64,000 bases of DNA from Halomonas sp. TA22 (GCF_013009075.1 NZ_CP053108.1:3490517-3554516); one strand, 5' to 3'. Shown: positions 9,048 through 18,430, counted from the first letter of the stretch. Made by a program: numbers and translations. Notes: generated by a model not told the origin, from the sequence alone.

Positions 9048-9917
9048 ATGTCGCTTTCCCTATCCCCCGCCGCGGCCGTCACCTCAGCCAAGACGAGCAG
9101 CCCCGGCGCCGCGCCGCCGATGATCCGCCTGGTCGGCGTCGGCAAGCGATTCGGCGAACACCAGGTCCTCACCGATATCGATCTGGAGGTGCGCCGCTCC
9201 GAGGTCGTCTGCCTGATCGGCCCCTCGGGCTCTGGCAAGAGCACCCTGTTGCGCAGCATGGCCTTCCTAGAGGAGTACGACGAGGGCGAGATCCATATCG
9301 AAGGGCAGCTGCTCGGTTGGGAGATCGACGACCGTGGACGGCGCAAGCACGCCGGTCGCCAGCGCCTCAACCAGGCACGGCGCAACCTTGGCATCGTCTT
9401 CCAGCAGTTCAACCTGTGGCCGCACATGACGGCGCTGGGCAATGTCATGGAGGCGCTACTGCGGGTGCGGCGCATGAAGCGCGACGAGGCCGAGCGGCGT
9501 GCCAGAGAGGCGCTCGACAAGGTCGGCCTGGCCGAGAAGGCGAAGGCCTATCCGGTGAAACTCTCCGGCGGCCAGCAGCAGCGCGTGGCGATCGCCCGGG
9601 CACTGGCCATGGAGCCCAGGATCATGCTCTTCGATGAGCCTACCTCGGCGCTCGACCCCGAGCTGGTCGGCGAGGTGCTGGCAGTGATGAAGCGTCTCGC
9701 TCAAGAGGGAATGACCATGGTGGTGGTGACCCACGAGATGGGCTTCGCCGCCCAGGTCGCCGACAGCGTGGTGTTCCTCGACCAGGGGCGTATCGTCACC
9801 CGCGGCACACCCGGCGACGTGTTTCGCGACACAGAGCACCCGCGCCTGCGCCAGTTCCTGCAGAACTACCTCGATCGCAATGCCTTCTGGCACACCTCGC
9901 CGGAGAAGGCGCCATGA
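9048..9917 (+). CDS. Polar amino-acid ABC importer ATPase (GlnQ/HisP-type)
   Basis: 289 residues, about 30 longer than typical because of a roughly 25-residue N-terminal extension rich in Ser, Ala and Pro. Visible motifs are Walker [10 protein letters not shown], a Q loop at [11 protein letters not shown], the signature [15 protein letters not shown], Walker [14 protein letters not shown] and the switch histidine in VTHEMGFA. An internal segment after the Walker A strand ([20 protein letters not shown]) is typical of some HisP-like proteins. It energises uptake by the two upstream permeases. A better-conserved start may exist at residue 25 ([11 protein letters not shown]), but AGGAG supports the first ATG. 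Confidence 0.9.
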   Translation: MSLSLSPAAAVTSAKTSSPGAAPPMIRLVGVGKRFGEHQVLTDIDLEVRRSEVVCLIGPSGSGKSTLLRSMAFLEEYDEGEIHIEGQLLGWEIDDRGRRKHAGRQRLNQARRNLGIVFQQFNLWPHMTALGNVMEALLRVRRMKRDEAERRAREALDKVGLAEKAKAYPVKLSGGQQQRVAIARALAMEPRIMLFDEPTSALDPELVGEVLAVMKRLAQEGMTMVVVTHEMGFAAQVADSVVFLDQGRIVTRGTPGDVFRDTEHPRLRQFLQNYLDRNAFWHTSPEKAP

Positions 9918-11041
9918 TGACACCCCTCGACCCCACGCACCTGGCACGCCGCGAGGTGCGCGACCTCGAGAGCTACAACGCCGGACTTGCGAGCGAAGAG
10001 GTACGTCGACGCTTCGGCGTGACGCAGATCACCCGACTCGGCAGCAACGAGAACCCGCTGGGGCCCTCGCCGCGGGTTGTCCCGGCCATCGCTGCTGCTG
10101 CCAGCGAGAGTGGCCTTTACCCCGACGCCGAATGCAGCGTGCTGCGCGAGGCGCTTGCCACGCGCCTCGCCGTTGCCCCCGGGCGGCTGGTGTTCGGCAA
10201 CGGCTCGGAGGATCTGATCGCGATCCTGTGCCGGGTGTTTCTTGACCATGGCGACACCCTGGTCACGGTGACACCAGCCTTCGGCCTGCATACGCTCTAC
10301 CCGCAGTCGCTGGGAGCGCGCATCCATGGCGTACCGATGCTCGCCGGCGGTCGCTTCGATATCGACGGGCTCGTCGCGGTGCTGGCCGAGCCGCCGCGCA
10401 TGCTGATGTTCTCCTCCCCCTCCAACCCGGTCGGCAGCGCGCTGACGTGGGAGGCGCTCGAGCGGCTATTGGAGGTGCTAACCCCCGCCACCCTGCTGGT
10501 CTTCGACGAGGCCTACTTCGAGTATGCCAAGGCGAGCCCCGGCTACCCCGACCTGCTGGCAAGGCTGGAGCGCCAGAAGAGCCCCTGGATCGTACTGCGC
10601 ACCTTCTCCAAGGCCTACGCCCTGGCCGGGCTGCGCATCGGCTATGGCATTGTCGGCGATCCGGCGCTGGCCGATCTGATCGACCGTCTGCGCACGCCCT
10701 TCAACGTCAACCGCCTCGCCCAGGCGGCGGCCGTGGCAGCCCTCGAGGACGAGGCGCACCTTGCCGCCGGCATCGCCTTGGCCACGCAGGAGCGCGAGCG
10801 TGTCACTCAAGCGCTCGACGCGATGGGCCTGAGCGTCGCCCCCTCGCTGGCCAACTTCGTGTTCTTCGAGACGCCGCTTGCATCGTCAGCACTGCATGAG
10901 GCGCTGCTCGCCCAGGGGGTGATCGTCAAGGCGTGGCGCACGCCGGGCTATACCCGTTGGCTGCGCGTCTCGATCGGCAGTCGCGAAGAGAATGATCTTT
11001 TTTTGGTCGCGCTCTCGGCAGCGCTGGCCGACAGCCGCTAA
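9914..11041 (+). CDS. HisC-like PLP aminotransferase (class I/II)
   Basis: 375 residues, fold type I. The PLP lysine is K233 in [17 protein letters not shown]-terminal [12 protein letters not shown] and D198 in [11 protein letters not shown] are also histidinol-phosphate aminotransferase-like. Biosynthetic HisC is normally in the his operon, whereas this gene overlaps an importer ATPase gene (ATGA) under a HutC-like operator. A catabolic aminotransferase acting on histidine/imidazole-pyruvate or a related amino acid is therefore more likely. Together with the FAD hydroxyacid dehydrogenase it could convert imidazole-lactate to histidine for HutH. The family call is firm; the role is inferred. 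Confidence 0.82.
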   Translation: MMTPLDPTHLARREVRDLESYNAGLASEEVRRRFGVTQITRLGSNENPLGPSPRVVPAIAAAASESGLYPDAECSVLREALATRLAVAPGRLVFGNGSEDLIAILCRVFLDHGDTLVTVTPAFGLHTLYPQSLGARIHGVPMLAGGRFDIDGLVAVLAEPPRMLMFSSPSNPVGSALTWEALERLLEVLTPATLLVFDEAYFEYAKASPGYPDLLARLERQKSPWIVLRTFSKAYALAGLRIGYGIVGDPALADLIDRLRTPFNVNRLAQAAAVAALEDEAHLAAGIALATQERERVTQALDAMGLSVAPSLANFVFFETPLASSALHEALLAQGVIVKAWRTPGYTRWLRVSIGSREENDLFLVALSAALADSR

Positions 11042-11148
11042 CGGTGTAAAGCCGCGAGGCTGTCATCCGTCAGCCGGGTCGGCGACAATTGGGGCAGTGC
11101 CACGCCCAGGCTGGCGTAGGCGGATCGATACCGTGACAGGAGCAATGA

Positions 11149-11907
11149 ATGAAGCGAGCCGATGCCGCGCCCCCGGCCAGCGCGCCCAAGGCGCTTTATC
11201 TGCAGGCCAAGCAGTTCGTGCAGGAGCGCATCGACTCGGGGTTCTGGAAGCCAGGCGACATGATTCCCTCGGAGAACCAGCTCGTGATCGAGCTGGGCAT
11301 GTCGCGCATGACCATCAATCGTGCCCTGCGCGAGCTGACCAGCGAAGGCTATCTGGAGCGTGTCAGTGGTGTCGGCACCTTCATCGCCGAGCCCAGGCCG
11401 CAGTCCAATTTCCTGATGATCGCCAACATCGCTGACGAGATTGTCGCCCGTGGGCACCGTTACAGTTGTCGGGTACTGGAGCTTTCGCGGGTTGCCGCTC
11501 CGTTCTCCATCGCCTCGGCGCTGGAGTTGCCCACCGGCAGCTCGGTCTATCACCTGCGCTGCGTGCACTTCGAAGAGGAGCTGGCGGTACAACTCGAGGA
11601 CCGCTACGTCTCGCCGGCGATGGCGCCGGACTTCATCGAGCAACGCTTCGGCGACAGCCTTCAGCCTTCTCGCTATCTGCTCGATCATGTGCCGGTCGAC
11701 GAGATGGAGCATATCGTCGATGCGCTGCTGCCCGAACCCGAGGATGCCCAGGCACTCGAGATCGCGCCCGACGAGCCCTGCCTGGCGCTGATGCGACGTA
11801 CCTGGCTCGACGGCAAGGTCGTGACCTATGTGCGCTTTCTGCACCCCTCGTCGCGCTACCGCCTGGGTAGCCGTTTCCCCATGGGAAACGCCTACCAGGC
11901 AGGCTGA
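11149..11907 (+). CDS. Second HutC-like GntR/UTRA regulator
   Basis: 252 residues. The winged helix (about 15-85) has MIPSENQLVIELGMSRMTINRALREL, and the UTRA domain has YSCRVLELSR, QLEDRYVSP and DEMEHIVDALLPEPEDAQ, closely parallel to the HutC at 1094-1840. AGGAG precedes the ATG. It lies 107 bp downstream of the aminotransferase, on the same strand, so it may be the last gene of that operon. Two HutC paralogues around one cluster suggest split control, for example one responding to urocanate and one to another imidazole ligand; this is inference. Confidence 0.87.
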   Translation: MKRADAAPPASAPKALYLQAKQFVQERIDSGFWKPGDMIPSENQLVIELGMSRMTINRALRELTSEGYLERVSGVGTFIAEPRPQSNFLMIANIADEIVARGHRYSCRVLELSRVAAPFSIASALELPTGSSVYHLRCVHFEEELAVQLEDRYVSPAMAPDFIEQRFGDSLQPSRYLLDHVPVDEMEHIVDALLPEPEDAQALEIAPDEPCLALMRRTWLDGKVVTYVRFLHPSSRYRLGSRFPMGNAYQAG

Positions 11908-12440
11908 CAGTCACGAAGAGCAGTGCGGCAAGGCAAGCGGCTAATATATAAAACATGCATTAGCGTGTTTCCCGTTAGCGCACTACTCTCTTTTTACTCC
12001 TGCCCCTTTTTCGGCACTCATGAAATCGATGAACCTTATGGGGAAAACAAAAAAATAACCAAGTAAAAGAGCGCAATAGCGCTTGGGCACATGCGGCTTA
12101 TTATTAAAGTTGCAAGCCAACAATACTTGAGAAAAGTAATACTTCGCCGCTCACTACCTTTCCTCGCAGGGAAAGCGCATATCTGTATCTCAAGCCAAGG
12201 AGATGGCGAGATGGCAATATTGCTGGTAGTAAGTAACTGTTATATGGGCCTGCACGGCTTTTATATGGCCAAGCGCCAGCATGTTCCTCGACCGTTGCAC
12301 GTCAAGCGCACTCCTGTACCTATACCACATAACTTCACCTGATATTCCGCCCGGCACTCTGTGCTCAGTCTATACCTGATGCTCAGTGATGCCGTGCGCG
12401 CAGCACTCTGTTCGAAGAGTTACTCACGTCATCAAGAAGG
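11908..12440. other. AT-richer intergenic region without a convincing gene
   Basis: This 533-bp stretch is noticeably lower in GC than its surroundings. An 83-codon frame at 12091-12342 has no recognisable features and no ribosome site, and I do not call it. An inverted repeat GCTAAT at 11940-11945 and ATTAGC at 11959-11964 follows the regulator gene. Nested direct repeats occur at 12354-12411 (separate entry). It probably holds the promoter of the glycan cassette. Confidence 0.5.
12354..12411. repeat. Nested direct repeats upstream of the glycosyltransferase gene
   Basis: GCACTCTGT occurs at 12354-12362 and 12403-12411, and GCTCAGT at 12363-12369 and 12381-12387. The arrangement ends about 38 bp before the glycosyltransferase start. 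It could be a regulator-binding array or simply a local duplication. Confidence 0.4.
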
Positions 12441-12449
12441 ATGAGCGCT

Positions 12450-13643
12450 ATGTGTTGGGCAGGACCAAATCAATACGCTATCGGCAAGCACAGGCCCGGC
12501 AATCAGCCTTCGGCCATATCATCCAAATCCGTCATTCACGGTCGTGACACGCCCGTACTCGTTTGTTTCTCGCATCTACGCTGGAATTTTGTCTACCAAC
12601 GACCGCAGCATCTCATGTCGCGCTTCGCCACTACGCATCGGGTCCTCTACGTCGAGGAGCCGATCATCACAGACCAGGTGACGCCCTGGCTGGAGGTTCG
12701 CGACGAAGAGGGGCTCCAGATCCTGGTCCCCAGGCTGCCGCACTCCTGCACCGGTGACGACGCGATAACGGCCCAGCGCGCATTGCTCGATCGGCATCTC
12801 AACGAGATCGGTACCCATCAACTCGTCGCCTGGTACTACTCGCCGATGAGCCTGGCCTACACCGCTCATCTCGCCCCATCGCTGCTGGTCTATGACTGCA
12901 TGGATGAGCTTTCCGGCTTCAAGGGCGCGCCACCCGACCTGATCGAGCATGAACGGGCGCTACTGGCCCGGGCGGATGTGGTGTTTACCGGTGGAGTGAG
13001 CCTCTACGAGGCCAAACGCGAGTTTCACGACAACGTGCACCCCTTCCCCAGCAGTGTCGATGTCGGGCACTTCGCCCAGGCGCGCCAGCCATTGCCTGAT
13101 CCCGACGATCAGGCCGGCATCGCCTATCCGCGCCTGGGGTTCTACGGCGTCATCGATGAACGACTGGATATCTCACTGCTCGACGAGATGGCACGCCTGC
13201 GCCCCGACTGGCAGTTCGTGCTGGTGGGGCCGGTGGTCAAGATCGACCCCGCCACCCTGCCACGCCATAGCAACATCCACTACCTGGGTGGCAAGACCTA
13301 CGACGAGCTGCCCTACTACCTGGCCGGCTGGGACGTGGCGCTGATGCCTTTCGCCCTCAACGAATCGACACGCTTTATCAGCCCCACCAAGACTCCCGAA
13401 TACCTGGCCGGCGGCCGCCCGGTGGTCTCCACGCCGATTACCGATGTGGTGCGCACTTACGCGCAGAGCGGTGTGGTCAGGATTGCGCGCACTACGGCTG
13501 AGTTCATCAGTGCCGTCGAGGCGGCGCTCGACGATACCCAGCATCCGGAGCGGGTGCTGGCGATAGCAGACCAGGTGCTTCAGGACACGTCCTGGAACAG
13601 CACCTGGAAACTCATGGAGGAGAAGATGCAATGTCGAGTCTAA
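12450..13643 (+). CDS. Glycosyltransferase, GT-B fold (TuaH-like)
   Basis: 397 residues from the ATG at 12450, which has AAGGA eight bases upstream; an ATG at 12441 is also possible but sits on that motif. The protein begins its conserved part at VLVCFSHLRWNFVYQRPQHLMSRFA, typical of TuaH/YpfP-type transferases. It has the donor-side pattern FYGVIDERLD, LVGPVVKI, NIHYLGGKTYDELPYYLAGWDVALMPF and SPTKTPEYLAGGRPVVSTPI. It is cytoplasmic and would transfer a sugar to a lipid or glycan acceptor. It is the first gene of the cassette with UDP-galactopyranose mutase, so galactofuranose is a reasonable guess for its sugar. Confidence 0.85.
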   Translation: MCWAGPNQYAIGKHRPGNQPSAISSKSVIHGRDTPVLVCFSHLRWNFVYQRPQHLMSRFATTHRVLYVEEPIITDQVTPWLEVRDEEGLQILVPRLPHSCTGDDAITAQRALLDRHLNEIGTHQLVAWYYSPMSLAYTAHLAPSLLVYDCMDELSGFKGAPPDLIEHERALLARADVVFTGGVSLYEAKREFHDNVHPFPSSVDVGHFAQARQPLPDPDDQAGIAYPRLGFYGVIDERLDISLLDEMARLRPDWQFVLVGPVVKIDPATLPRHSNIHYLGGKTYDELPYYLAGWDVALMPFALNESTRFISPTKTPEYLAGGRPVVSTPITDVVRTYAQSGVVRIARTTAEFISAVEAALDDTQHPERVLAIADQVLQDTSWNSTWKLMEEKMQCRV

Positions 13644-14872
13644 AGAGCGCTTATGGCAAGTCGCCCCACCGCGATGCCGCTGTTGGCACGCAGCGTGCCC
13701 ACGCCGGGACTGGAAGACGCCCCCGGAGGAGTGGCTTCGACTATCTTATCGTCGGCGCCGGATATGCCGGCAGCGTAATGGCCGAGCGGCTGGCCAACGT
13801 GCTTGGCAAGCGCGTGCTGATCGTCGATCGTCGGCCACACATTGCCGGCAATGCCTATGATCATTACAACGATGATGGCTTGCTGGTGCATCGCTATGGC
13901 CCGCATATCTTCCACACCAATGCCCAGCGCATTGTCGACTATCTGTCGCAATTCACCGAATGGCACCCCTACGAACATCGCGTACTGGCTCAGGTGGATG
14001 GCAAGCTGGTTCCCATGCCGATCAACCTGACCACCCTCAATACGCTCTATGGGCTCGATCTGAACTCCGACCAGGCCGAGGCGTTTCTCGCCTCCCGAGC
14101 AGAGCATATCGCCGAGATCCGCACCTCCGAGGACGTGGTGATCAGTCATATCGGCCGTGAACTCTACGAGAAGTTCTTTCGCGGCTACACGCGAAAGCAG
14201 TGGGGCTTGGATCCTTCGAAGCTCGACAAGTCGGTCACCTCGCGGGTACCGACACGTACGGACACCAATGATCGCTACTTCAGCGACAGCTTCCAGATGA
14301 TGCCAAAGCACGGCTATACGAAGATGTTCGAAAAGATGCTCTCGCATCCGAACATCAAGGTCATGCTGAATACCGACTTCGAGGAGATCCGCCATGAGGT
14401 CCGCCATGATCATCTCATCTACACCGGCCCGATCGATGAGTATTTCGGTCACCGCTTCGGCAAGCTGCCCTACCGTAGCCTGAGATTTCAGCACGAGACG
14501 CTCAATCAGGAGAACTTCCAGGCGGTCGGCGTGGTGAACTATCCCGCCGAGGACGTGGCCTACACGCGGATTACCGAATACAAGCATCTTACCGGCCAAC
14601 GTCACCACAAGACGGCCATCACCTATGAATTCCCCTCGGCCCAGGGCGATCCCTACTATCCGATACCTCGCCCCGAAAATGCCGAACTCTACAAGCGGTA
14701 CCGCGCCCTGGCTGATGAAACATCCGATGTCACCTTCGTGGGCCGCCTGGGCAGCTATCGCTACTACAATATGGACCAGATCGTCGGCCAGGCGCTTGCC
14801 ACCTTCGAGCGGCTGGCAGGCATGAAGCAAGAGACCCCGCGCGTCGAAACCCAGGCCGTGCGGGTCTCTTGA
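13631..14872 (+). CDS. glf: UDP-galactopyranose mutase
   Basis: 413 residues. The enzyme interconverts UDP-galactopyranose and UDP-galactofuranose using reduced FAD. After a basic, probably disordered 35-residue N-terminal extension comes the FAD dinucleotide motif YLIVGAGYAGSVMAERLA, then the mutase signatures IAGNAYDHYNDDGLLVHRYGPHIFHTN and RGYTRKQWGLDPSKLDKSV. The C-terminal FAD site is at FVGRLGSYRYYNMDQIVGQAL. It overlaps the glycosyltransferase gene by 13 bp, indicating coupling. Its presence commits the cassette to a galactofuranose-containing product. Confidence 0.95.
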   Translation: MSSLKSAYGKSPHRDAAVGTQRAHAGTGRRPRRSGFDYLIVGAGYAGSVMAERLANVLGKRVLIVDRRPHIAGNAYDHYNDDGLLVHRYGPHIFHTNAQRIVDYLSQFTEWHPYEHRVLAQVDGKLVPMPINLTTLNTLYGLDLNSDQAEAFLASRAEHIAEIRTSEDVVISHIGRELYEKFFRGYTRKQWGLDPSKLDKSVTSRVPTRTDTNDRYFSDSFQMMPKHGYTKMFEKMLSHPNIKVMLNTDFEEIRHEVRHDHLIYTGPIDEYFGHRFGKLPYRSLRFQHETLNQENFQAVGVVNYPAEDVAYTRITEYKHLTGQRHHKTAITYEFPSAQGDPYYPIPRPENAELYKRYRALADETSDVTFVGRLGSYRYYNMDQIVGQALATFERLAGMKQETPRVETQAVRVS

Positions 14873-14934
14873 GCGGTGCACCTCCGCGGGCAATACCGGC
14901 CAACATGAGCGCAAATCCATGAGGAGAATCACGG

Positions 14935-16089
14935 ATGCATCAACCGAGCCTGTTCGAGAGCTTCTTCCTGGGCGGTTTCGAGTGCTCGACTCAGCGCCGC
15001 CGTGATGGCCGCCGGCTGGATCTCACTGCCTCGACACAGCACGACCGGCTCGCCGCGGCGGATTACTCAAGCGTGGCGAGGCACGGCATCCGCACGGTGC
15101 GCGATGGCGTGCGCTGGCACCTGATCGAAGGCGTGCCGGGCCAGTATGACTGGTCGAGTCTGCTGCCGATGGTGCGCTCCGCCCGTGACAGCGGTATCCA
15201 GGTGATATGGGATCTGTGCCACTACGGCTGGCCCGACGATATCGATATCTGGCGGCCCGAGTTCGTCGAGCGCTTCGCCCAGTTCGCCGCCGCCGTGGCC
15301 AGGTTGATGCACGATGAGGGACTCGAGGCGCCGATGTTCTGTCCAATCAACGAAATCTCCTACTGGGCCTGGGCGGGGGGAACCACGGCGCGCTTCAATC
15401 CTTCGGTGCGCGGTCGGGGCGATGAACTCAAGTTCCAGCTGGTGAGAGCGACCATTGCCGCCATCGAGCGGATCCGCGAGTGCGTCCCCAGAGCGCGCTT
15501 CGTTCAGGTCGATCCATTGATCCATATCGTGTCGCGCTCCCGTCAACGTCGCGACCATGAGCGTATAGAGGGGGTACGGCTCGCTCAATACCACGCCTGG
15601 GACCTGCTGATTGGTACCGAACACCCGGGGCTGGGCGGCAAGCCGGAGTACCTCGATATCATCGGGGTCAATTACTACTCAGACAACCAGTGGTATGCCA
15701 ATGGCCAGACCATCGCGCCGCAGGAGCCCGCCTATCGCCCGTTCCACGAGATCCTGGCCGAGACCCATCGTCGTTACCAACGCCCGATCCTGATTGCCGA
15801 AACCGGCGCCGAGGGCGACGAGCGAGTGCCCTGGCTGCGCTATGTCTGCGATCAGGTGGAGGTGGCGCTCAAGCATGACATTCCCCTCGAGGGAATCTGT
15901 CTCTATCCGATCACCGACTATCCCGGCTGGAGCAACTATCGGCATTGCAGGACGGGCCTACTCGGCTATCCCGACCCCAGGGGCACGCGCCCCCTCTACG
16001 AGCCTCTTGCCGAGGAGATCGCCTGCCAGCGGATGCGTTTCGATACACTGCTCAAGGTCCAGTCGCTAGCCGACGCCTTGACACCATGA
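14935..16089 (+). CDS. Clan GH-A (family 1-like) glycosidase-type protein
   Basis: 384 residues with a TIM-barrel pattern: FFLGGFECSTQ at the start, GIRTVRDGVRWHLIE, VIWDLCHYGWPDDIDIW. The likely acid/base glutamate is in CPINEISYWAWAGG and the likely nucleophile in PILIAETGAEGDERVPWL. No signal peptide is visible, so it acts in the cytoplasm. Databases commonly label such proteins beta-glucosidase, but between a galactofuranose pathway and an exporter it may process or transglycosylate the glycan under construction. A clear GGAG site is not adjacent, though GAGGAG lies about ten bases upstream of the ATG. The 3' end overlaps the ABC exporter gene (ATGA). Confidence 0.78.
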   Translation: MHQPSLFESFFLGGFECSTQRRRDGRRLDLTASTQHDRLAAADYSSVARHGIRTVRDGVRWHLIEGVPGQYDWSSLLPMVRSARDSGIQVIWDLCHYGWPDDIDIWRPEFVERFAQFAAAVARLMHDEGLEAPMFCPINEISYWAWAGGTTARFNPSVRGRGDELKFQLVRATIAAIERIRECVPRARFVQVDPLIHIVSRSRQRRDHERIEGVRLAQYHAWDLLIGTEHPGLGGKPEYLDIIGVNYYSDNQWYANGQTIAPQEPAYRPFHEILAETHRRYQRPILIAETGAEGDERVPWLRYVCDQVEVALKHDIPLEGICLYPITDYPGWSNYRHCRTGLLGYPDPRGTRPLYEPLAEEIACQRMRFDTLLKVQSLADALTP

Positions 16090-17870
16090 TTCGTGATCCG
16101 ATCGATCACGCCAACTGGTCGATACCGGATACGCCCGGCGCCTTCCTGTTGCGCTATATCCGCATGCGACCCTGGCGCTTTGGCTTGCTGGCACTGGTGG
16201 TGGTCAGCGCCGCTGCCTGCGCGGTAGTGGTGCAGTACAGCATGAAGTTGCTGGTCGACGGCATGGCGATACAGGAAGCGCAGCGCAGCTTTACCTACGT
16301 GTGGCTGCCGTTTGCGCTGTTCATCGGCCTGATCGCTGTGGAGAACGTCCTGTGGCGCAGCAGCGGCTGGCTTGGCAGTCGCACCATCATTGCCACCTGC
16401 GCCGATCTGCGCGTCGACCTGTTCACCCATCTGACCGGGCATTCGATGCGCTACTTCAGCCGTCATTCGACGGGGGCGCTGGGCACGCGTATCTCGGCGA
16501 CCGGCGCCTCCACCGGCTCCATCCTCTCCACTTTCACCTGGAGCATCACTCCACCCTGCGTCGACTTCCTGGGGGCCATCGTGGTCTTTCTGATCATCGA
16601 CTGGCGCATGGCGGCGGCCCTGGTCGTCTTCGTGGCGCTGGTGGCCACGATCATCATCTGGTTCGGCATCCGGGGGCGCCGGTTGCACCAGCACTTCGCG
16701 GCCCAGTCGTCACAGATCGGCGGCGAAGTGGTCGACCTGGTCTCCAACGTCTGGACGATCAAGGCATTCTCGGCCCGCCGCCGCGAGCGTGAGCATCTGG
16801 CCCGCGAAATCGGCACCGAGGCGCGTGCCCAGCGGCGCAGCTGGCTCTATGTCGAGAAGGCGCGTGTATTGCATGACATCTGTCTATGGCTGATGGCAGG
16901 TTCGATGCTGCTGTGGGCGCTATGGCTATGGACGCGGGGCAGTATCACGCCGGGTGATGTGGTGGTGGTCAGTGCGCTGACCTTCCGTATTCTCCACGGT
17001 TCGCGGGATCTCGCCCTGGCCCTGGTGGATGTCTCCCAGCAGTTCGGGGCCATCGCCGATACGCTGGAAATCATCGCCCGTCCGCATGACCTCAAGGACC
17101 CTCCCGGCGCCAGGACACTCGACATGAAAGCCGGGCGCATCGACATCGAGCGAATCGCCTTTCATTATCCCGATGGGCAGCAGGTGTTCGAGGATCTCAC
17201 GCTGCATATTCCAGCGGGTCAGAAAGTCGGCATCGTCGGCGCGTCTGGGGCGGGCAAGACCACCCTGACCTCATTGATCCAGCGGCTCGACGACGTGCAG
17301 TCAGGACGTATCCTGATCGACGGACAGCCGATCGATGAGGTGACGCAAGATAGCCTACGGGCTGCCATCGCCGTCGTGCCCCAGGAGAGCACACTGTTTC
17401 ATCGCTCGATTCTGGAGAATATCCGCTACGGGCGGCCGGACGCCTCGGACGAAGAGGTGATCGACGCGGCCAGGCATGCCCACTGTGAAGAGTTCATCCG
17501 CGAGCTGCCCCAAGGCTACGAGACCCAAGTCGGCGAGCGCGGCGTGCGACTTTCGGGCGGCCAGCGCCAGCGCCTGGGAATCGCCCGGGCCTTTCTGAAG
17601 GGTGCGCCGATCCTGATCCTCGACGAGCCCACTTCGGCACTCGATACCCACTCCGAACATGAGATACAGCAGGCCCTCGGCGAGCTGGTCAGGGGACGCA
17701 CCGTAATCGCCGTCGCCCACCGCCTCTCCACGCTTTCTACCTTCGACCGGATCGTGGTGATGCAGCATGGTCGCATCGTCGAGGATGGCGCCCCCCATGA
17801 GCTGAGGCGCCAGGGCGGCATTTTCGAGTCGCTGTGGCGGCTGCAGGCCGACGGTTTCATCGCCCAGTGA
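16086..17870 (+). CDS. Type IV ABC exporter, fused membrane and ATPase domains (MsbA-like half-transporter)
   Basis: 594 residues. Six membrane segments lie in about residues 30-320, followed by an ATPase domain at 345-590. ATPase motifs are Walker A GASGAGKTT, signature LSGGQRQRLGIARAFL, Walker [14 protein letters not shown] and a switch histidine in VAHRLS. It acts as a homodimer in the inner membrane. The start is the ATG overlapping the glycosidase stop; a longer open frame upstream lies inside that gene. As the final gene of the cassette it probably flips or exports the galactofuranose-bearing lipid or glycan. Confidence 0.88.
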   Translation: MIRDPIDHANWSIPDTPGAFLLRYIRMRPWRFGLLALVVVSAAACAVVVQYSMKLLVDGMAIQEAQRSFTYVWLPFALFIGLIAVENVLWRSSGWLGSRTIIATCADLRVDLFTHLTGHSMRYFSRHSTGALGTRISATGASTGSILSTFTWSITPPCVDFLGAIVVFLIIDWRMAAALVVFVALVATIIIWFGIRGRRLHQHFAAQSSQIGGEVVDLVSNVWTIKAFSARRREREHLAREIGTEARAQRRSWLYVEKARVLHDICLWLMAGSMLLWALWLWTRGSITPGDVVVVSALTFRILHGSRDLALALVDVSQQFGAIADTLEIIARPHDLKDPPGARTLDMKAGRIDIERIAFHYPDGQQVFEDLTLHIPAGQKVGIVGASGAGKTTLTSLIQRLDDVQSGRILIDGQPIDEVTQDSLRAAIAVVPQESTLFHRSILENIRYGRPDASDEEVIDAARHAHCEEFIRELPQGYETQVGERGVRLSGGQRQRLGIARAFLKGAPILILDEPTSALDTHSEHEIQQALGELVRGRTVIAVAHRLSTLSTFDRIVVMQHGRIVEDGAPHELRRQGGIFESLWRLQADGFIAQ

Positions 17871-17896
17871 GCCGCCTGGTGTCAACTTCCCAGCGT

Positions 17897-18430
17897 CTAG
17901 TCTCCCAGCTTCGCCAGTCGTGTCGGCTCGACGATCTCGATCCAGTAGCCGTCGATATCCTTGACGAAGGCGACATCCTTCATCTTGCCCTGGTCGGGAC
18001 GCTTGACGTACTCGACGCCGTTGGCGTCGAACCAGGCCACCGCGGCGTCCAGATCGGGCACCGAGAAGCAGATATGGCCGAACCCCTGCGGCTCGGCGTT
18101 GCCGTTATGGTAGGCAAAATCTGTCTGACTCTCGGTGCCCCAATTATGGGTCAGCTCGAGCAGCCCCTTCTGGCTGAAGGTCCACTGGGAGCGCGCCTCC
18201 TCCTCCTCGGGTACCTCATCGCCCTGCTCCAGGTTGGCCAGGAAGTAGAGCGAGAACTGCATCTCTTCGAAGTCGAGTCGCCGCAGTACGCGCATGCCGA
18301 AGACTCGCGAGTAGAACGCCAGGGCCTTCTGCGGATCTTTGACCCGCAGCATGGTGTGATTCAGTCGAAAGCCCTGGGATTCCGCCGTGGGTGCCTTCAC
18401 GCCGGGATGTTGCTCGCCTTGAAAGCTCAT
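17897..18430 (-). CDS. gloA: Lactoylglutathione lyase (glyoxalase I)
   Basis: 177 residues, the longer form of the enzyme. It isomerises the methylglyoxal-glutathione hemithioacetal to S-lactoylglutathione in the cytoplasm. Signatures are LNHTMLRVKDPQKALAFYSRVFGM at the start of the VOC fold, FSLYFLA, LLELTHNWGTES, GFGHICFSVPD and DGYWIEIVEP, which include the metal-binding histidines and glutamates. It converges with the ABC exporter gene and has its own promoter region, shared with the divergent NlpC/P60 gene. Confidence 0.94.
   Translation of the reverse strand: MSFQGEQHPGVKAPTAESQGFRLNHTMLRVKDPQKALAFYSRVFGMRVLRRLDFEEMQFSLYFLANLEQGDEVPEEEEARSQWTFSQKGLLELTHNWGTESQTDFAYHNGNAEPQGFGHICFSVPDLDAAVAWFDANGVEYVKRPDQGKMKDVAFVKDIDGYWIEIVEPTRLAKLGD

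Noticed and set aside
9914-11041. Biosynthetic hisC (histidinol-phosphate aminotransferase) assignment
   Set aside because: Family matches, but the gene overlaps an importer ATPase in a putative HutC-controlled operon with no other his genes, so a catabolic role is favoured.
12091-12342. 83-codon frame in the AT-rich gap
   Set aside because: No ribosome site, no conserved-looking sequence; treated as intergenic.
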